Below are positions 61,380-64,000 of a stretch of 64,000 bases of DNA, in pieces (position 1 is the stretch's first letter; the number at the start of each line of letters is the position of its first letter). The DNA lies in assembly GCF_006542275.1 (NCBI RefSeq), contig NZ_CP041217.1:5210501-5274500 (forward strand), read 5' to 3'. The notes below the pieces were generated by a model. It had not been told where the DNA came from. It did not search any database and saw only the letters and a program-made list of their open reading frames with translations. Position numbers and translations under genes: made by a program. This DNA is from Saccharibacillus brassicae. GTDB lineage: Bacteria > Bacillota > Bacilli > Paenibacillales > Paenibacillaceae.

Positions 61380-62099
61380 TCACGCATACGCAAGCAGCAG
61401 GGTGACGTACAGCAGCACCGCGAACCCGATCTCGGCCATCCCTGTCCGCTTGATATTCAGCCGTCTGCGCGGCAGCACGATCGCGCGCAGCAGCAGGGCG
61501 GCAAACGGAAGCGACAGCGGCAGGCTGAGCCAGGCGGCGTACGGAATAAGCAGCGCGTGGTAAGCGGCCGACGCCCGGTAATACCGCGGATTCTTTTTTT
61601 TCCGGATGACGGTCTTGACATACAGCGCGGTGCCGACGAAGTACAGGACGAGCAGGATGAACAGCCGCGTGGTGCGCGTCCAGTCCGCTTCGGCTCCCGC
61701 GCCGGCGTATACGACCGGATAGATGAACGAACAAAACAGCACAATGGCGACGATGTCGTTCGGCAGCGCGCGTTCGTTTTTACGTTTGGCAAAAAAGGCC
61801 GGAACCGCGAACGCGGCCAGTAGCAGCGCGCCGTAGCCGATCAGCTTCGGTTCCGCCGCCGCGACGTACGCGGCAAGCGGGATCGCAAGCGCTCCGTACA
61901 GCAGCGCAGGCTTGCGATACCGGTCGGCGCGGCCCGTTTTGATCCATTGAAGCACGGGAAAACTGAGCAGATACAGCAGCGTCCAGCACAAAAACAGCGG
62001 AATATGCACGGGCGCGGCGCCGGCGATCGACAATCCGAGCAGAAACGGCAGCAGCAGCATGGCCCAGGCGCCGTGCTGATTGGGTATGTAACGGTTGAT
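61380..62099 (-). CDS. YwiC-like membrane protein with a non-standard start codon
   Basis: 239 aa if translation starts at the ATC at 62099. INRYIPNQHGAWAMLLLPFL is the conserved opening of YwiC-like proteins, followed by about seven to eight further membrane helices. AGAGGAGG lies exactly 9 nt before this ATC, and no ATG, GTG or TTG occurs in frame near it, so an AUC start (or a sequence error) is likely. YwiC sits in the anaerobic Fnr-controlled narK-fnr region of B. subtilis; its function is unknown. Here it follows a paired-palindrome promoter like those of narG and narK. Confidence 0.8.
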   Translation of the reverse strand: MNRYIPNQHGAWAMLLLPFLLGLSIAGAAPVHIPLFLCWTLLYLLSFPVLQWIKTGRADRYRKPALLYGALAIPLAAYVAAAEPKLIGYGALLLAAFAVPAFFAKRKNERALPNDIVAIVLFCSFIYPVVYAGAGAEADWTRTTRLFILLVLYFVGTALYVKTVIRKKKNPRYYRASAAYHALLIPYAAWLSLPLSLPFAALLLRAIVLPRRRLNIKRTGMAEIGFAVLLYVTLLLAYA

Positions 62100-62234
62100 C
62101 GGAAACGTCCTCCTCTGTGGGCGAATACGGAACGAAGCGCTCCCAAGCGAAGCGGCGCCCGGCGAACAGGCGCCTGCCCAATCGGCATCTGTACGGAGCA
62201 GCGCCTGCGGGTCTTCGTCCCTTACGGGTCCCAT

Positions 62235-62333
62235 TCTATAGAACGGGCCCGGCGGCGACCAATGAGGGACTTCCCTGTTTCGGCCCGGGAAATGCCTAAC
62301 CGCCCCGCCGCGGGGGACCGTGCATGCTATACT
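62235..62333. promoter_or_regulatory. Divergent ywiC/hemerythrin promoters sharing paired palindromes
   Basis: AGGGACTTCCCT (62265-62276) and CGGGAAATGCCT (62286-62297), centres 21 bp apart. On the ywiC side a minus-strand TATAGAAT lies ~31 bp from the proximal dyad centre, as at narG and narK. On the hemerythrin side an extended -10 TGCTATACT (TATACT 62328-62333) lies ~36 bp from its proximal dyad. Confidence 0.65.
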
Positions 62334-62374
62334 GAACGCAAATTTACGCACTGATCAGAAAGGTGGAATTCGAT

Positions 62375-62800
62375 ATGGGAGGACCTTCCCTGCGGCAGCT
62401 GCATGCCCATCATGCCATTCACGAAGGAGGGCTGAGCGGCGCGATCGGCAAGACGGAAGAAGTGGAGGAACTGCTCCGCGCGGGCGAGTTCGAAGTGGCC
62501 CGTCAGGCGGCGGACCATCTCGTCGACTATTGGATCACGCGTATTCTCAGCCATGCCGACGCCGAAGAAGAAGGCTTTTACGCGGAAATGGCCGGCGACG
62601 ATCCGCAGCGGCAGCTGTCCGTCGTGAAGCTGACGCGCGATCACGATATTATGCGCATGGTCATCGCCGATATTCGGGCAGAGCTGGCCGAAGCGGGCTT
62701 GACGCCGGAAGTCATGCGGCAGTTTCAGGCGCTGATCGTCGTCAATGCCCTGCACAGCCGCGAAGAAGAACGGCTGCTGCTGGAGGAGTCTCCGCGATGA
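62375..62800 (+). CDS. Hemerythrin-like small protein
   Basis: 141 aa from the ATG at 62375 (AAAGGTGG 8 nt upstream; the GTG at 62363 overlaps that site). All-helical with histidine/acid clusters QLHAHHAIHEGG, ILSHADAEEEGFYAEM, KLTRDHDIMRMVI and ALHSREEERLL, spaced like the metal ligands of HHE-type hemerythrins. Binding of O2/NO or iron is inferred. Divergent from ywiC behind the shared palindromes, so probably induced with nitrate respiration. It overlaps the following SEC-C gene by 4 bp. Confidence 0.75.
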   Translation: MGGPSLRQLHAHHAIHEGGLSGAIGKTEEVEELLRAGEFEVARQAADHLVDYWITRILSHADAEEEGFYAEMAGDDPQRQLSVVKLTRDHDIMRMVIADIRAELAEAGLTPEVMRQFQALIVVNALHSREEERLLLEESPR

Positions 62801-64000
62801 CTTCCATGCCGCTCGCCCCTTTTCCCCATACGCCCGGCCGCAACGATCTTTGTCCCTGCGGCAGCGGATCGAAGTACAAAAAATGCTGCGCCCGCAAGGA
62901 CGAGACGTCCCGGCACAATCTCGGGAAAAAAGCGGCGCTGGAAAGCGTGCTGCGCCGATTTTTCGAGAGTCACCCCCGCCCCGCCGAGCAAAAAAACCTG
63001 TCCGCGTGGAAAAGCGGGCTGGACGCCCGGCTGCAGGCCGCTTACGGCGCCGACAAAACGGACGCGATCGTCGGCGATACGTTTTTTTTCGGGCGTGAAG
63101 TGTCGATCTGGAACGCTTTCCTGCAGCGGGAAGCGCAGGAACCGGCAAACGCGGCGATTGCCGGCGCGCTGCGCGGATGGACCGATCCCCGGTTCGCCGT
63201 GCTGCGAATTCTGCCGAATGCCGCGGCGGCCGAAGTCGGAACAGGGTTTGAGACGGCTTCGCCGCCCGACGAAGCCGTGCAGGCAGCGGAACTGCTGACC
63301 GGCGCCCTGTTCGCCCTGCGCGCCGGCGACCCGTTCCGTCCGCAGCCGGGCACGATCGTGCTCGGCTTCTGGATTCCGGGCCTTGAGCGCAGTGAACCGC
63401 TGACGGCGCTGAACAGCCTGGTGCTGATCGAAGAGCCCGAAGAAGAGTCCGTACGCCGGCTGGAAAAACGGTTCCGGGAGTCGGGCGCGGCGGATGTCCC
63501 GCAGTTCTACCTCGACAACTTCGCTCTGGTGTACGAGACGTTCGGCCGCGAAGCGCAGCCGCCGGCCGCGGAGCCGCTGCCGCAAGTTGTCGCCGAAGCG
63601 GTCGACCGGCTGGAGAAGTGCCTCGTCGACCGCGACGTGAAGCACGACCGGCTGATGGACGTCTTCTTCCGCTTCCTCAAGCGCAAGCGCGAGAAGCCCG
63701 ATCCGGGCACGGCTGCGGCGGCGGCCGTGCTGTTTGGCCAGCGTCAGGGATGGCTGCCAAGCGAATGGGACTTCGGGCGCCTCGCCGCCAAGTTCGGCGC
63801 CGATCCGAACGAAGCCGGGCAGCTGGCGCAGGACATGCTGGCGTTCGAGCAGCGAACGTCGATCTACCGCGAAGCCGAAGAACGGATCGGCTTCCGCGTC
63901 GGCACCGATCCGGAAGCCGAGGAATTCCGCCAATGGCAGCTGTACATGCACGTCAAAGATCTCGACGTGCCGGGCGAAGCCGCGCTGCGCCGGCAGATGG
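62797..64000 (+). CDS. SEC-C motif (zinc-binding) protein, 3' truncated
   Basis: At least 401 aa, open to the window end. It starts as ATGA overlapping the hemerythrin stop, with GGAGGAG 8 nt upstream. Residues 14-32 are GRNDLCPCGSGSKYKKCC, the SEC-C zinc motif C-x-C-x8-C-C also found at the SecA C-terminus. The rest is helical and acidic (FFFGREVSIWNAFLQREAQE; LEKCLVDRDVKHDRLMDVFF) without a domain I recognise. SEC-C tags occur on many uncharacterised cytosolic proteins and may mediate ribosome or SecB-like contacts. Role unknown. Confidence 0.8.
   Translation, partial: MTSMPLAPFPHTPGRNDLCPCGSGSKYKKCCARKDETSRHNLGKKAALESVLRRFFESHPRPAEQKNLSAWKSGLDARLQAAYGADKTDAIVGDTFFFGREVSIWNAFLQREAQEPANAAIAGALRGWTDPRFAVLRILPNAAAAEVGTGFETASPPDEAVQAAELLTGALFALRAGDPFRPQPGTIVLGFWIPGLERSEPLTALNSLVLIEEPEEESVRRLEKRFRESGAADVPQFYLDNFALVYETFGREAQPPAAEPLPQVVAEAVDRLEKCLVDRDVKHDRLMDVFFRFLKRKREKPDPGTAAAAAVLFGQRQGWLPSEWDFGRLAAKFGADPNEAGQLAQDMLAFEQRTSIYREAEERIGFRVGTDPEAEEFRQWQLYMHVKDLDVPGEAALRRQM

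Noticed and set aside
40230-62800. Moco riboswitch before moaA, moeA or modA
   Set aside because: The leaders are short and show no multi-helix conserved structure. Only a simple 9-bp hairpin lies before modA.

Overview
The window is about 59% GC and reads as chromosome of a Gram-positive, Bacillota-type facultative anaerobe. Strong GGAGG-type ribosome binding sites, translationally coupled operons, BioY/EcfAAT, a NarGHJI plus NreABC arrangement and a YwiC homologue point to Paenibacillaceae (Paenibacillus/Saccharibacillus-like). The genus is inferred from protein style only; there is no rRNA here. The window carries no tRNA, rRNA, IS element, prophage or CRISPR array that I can see.

Layout. 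1-4.4 kb: the end of a TerD-Mrr nuclease-TerD fusion, a divergent TetR/NAD(P)-binding oxidoreductase pair, and a ribbon-helix-helix/ankyrin fusion followed by a GNAT acetyltransferase. 4.7-20.1 kb (minus): one tightly coupled nine-gene operon of very large, mostly unrecognisable proteins, including a DUF6603-like 943-aa protein, a protein ending in an intein-like Hint domain, a DUF6765-like protein and two proteins with Ig-like repeats. This is the best candidate for an undescribed system. 20.4-22.1 kb: MarR plus a DUF896 protein, then an SDR. 22.2-28.5 kb: a fucoside catabolic operon (GH95 fucosidase, two dehydrogenases, lactonase-type amidohydrolase) with a divergent AraC regulator. 28.5-32.1 kb: a MerR/aldo-keto reductase pair, a DapA-family lyase and an EamA transporter. 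33.0-36.3 kb: a biotin ECF transporter (bioY-ecfA1-ecfA2-ecfT) behind a BirA-type operator. 36.6-40.1 kb: a UvrA-like ABC ATPase and a divergent double-headed MerR protein.

40.2-62.8 kb is a nitrate respiration and molybdenum region. The minus-strand operon moeA-mobB-moaE-moaD-mobA-moaA, the divergent moaC, and moeB-moaB make the molybdenum cofactor. modAB imports molybdate (no modC in view). narK imports nitrate or exports nitrite. narGHJI is the membrane nitrate reductase, followed in the same direction by nreA-nreB-nreC (nitrate and oxygen sensing) and a hemerythrin. ywiC and a second hemerythrin lie upstream of modAB. The promoters of narG, narK and the ywiC/hemerythrin pair share a pair of 12-13 bp AGGG-n4/5-CCCT palindromes whose centres are about 21 bp apart. 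I infer these are NreC sites that tie the region into one regulon. The window ends inside a SEC-C motif protein.

Gene-free stretches (32.1-33.0 kb and 58.1-59.5 kb) hold several repeat families. One is a roughly 180-bp four-armed element present twice with nearly the same arm order and spacing.
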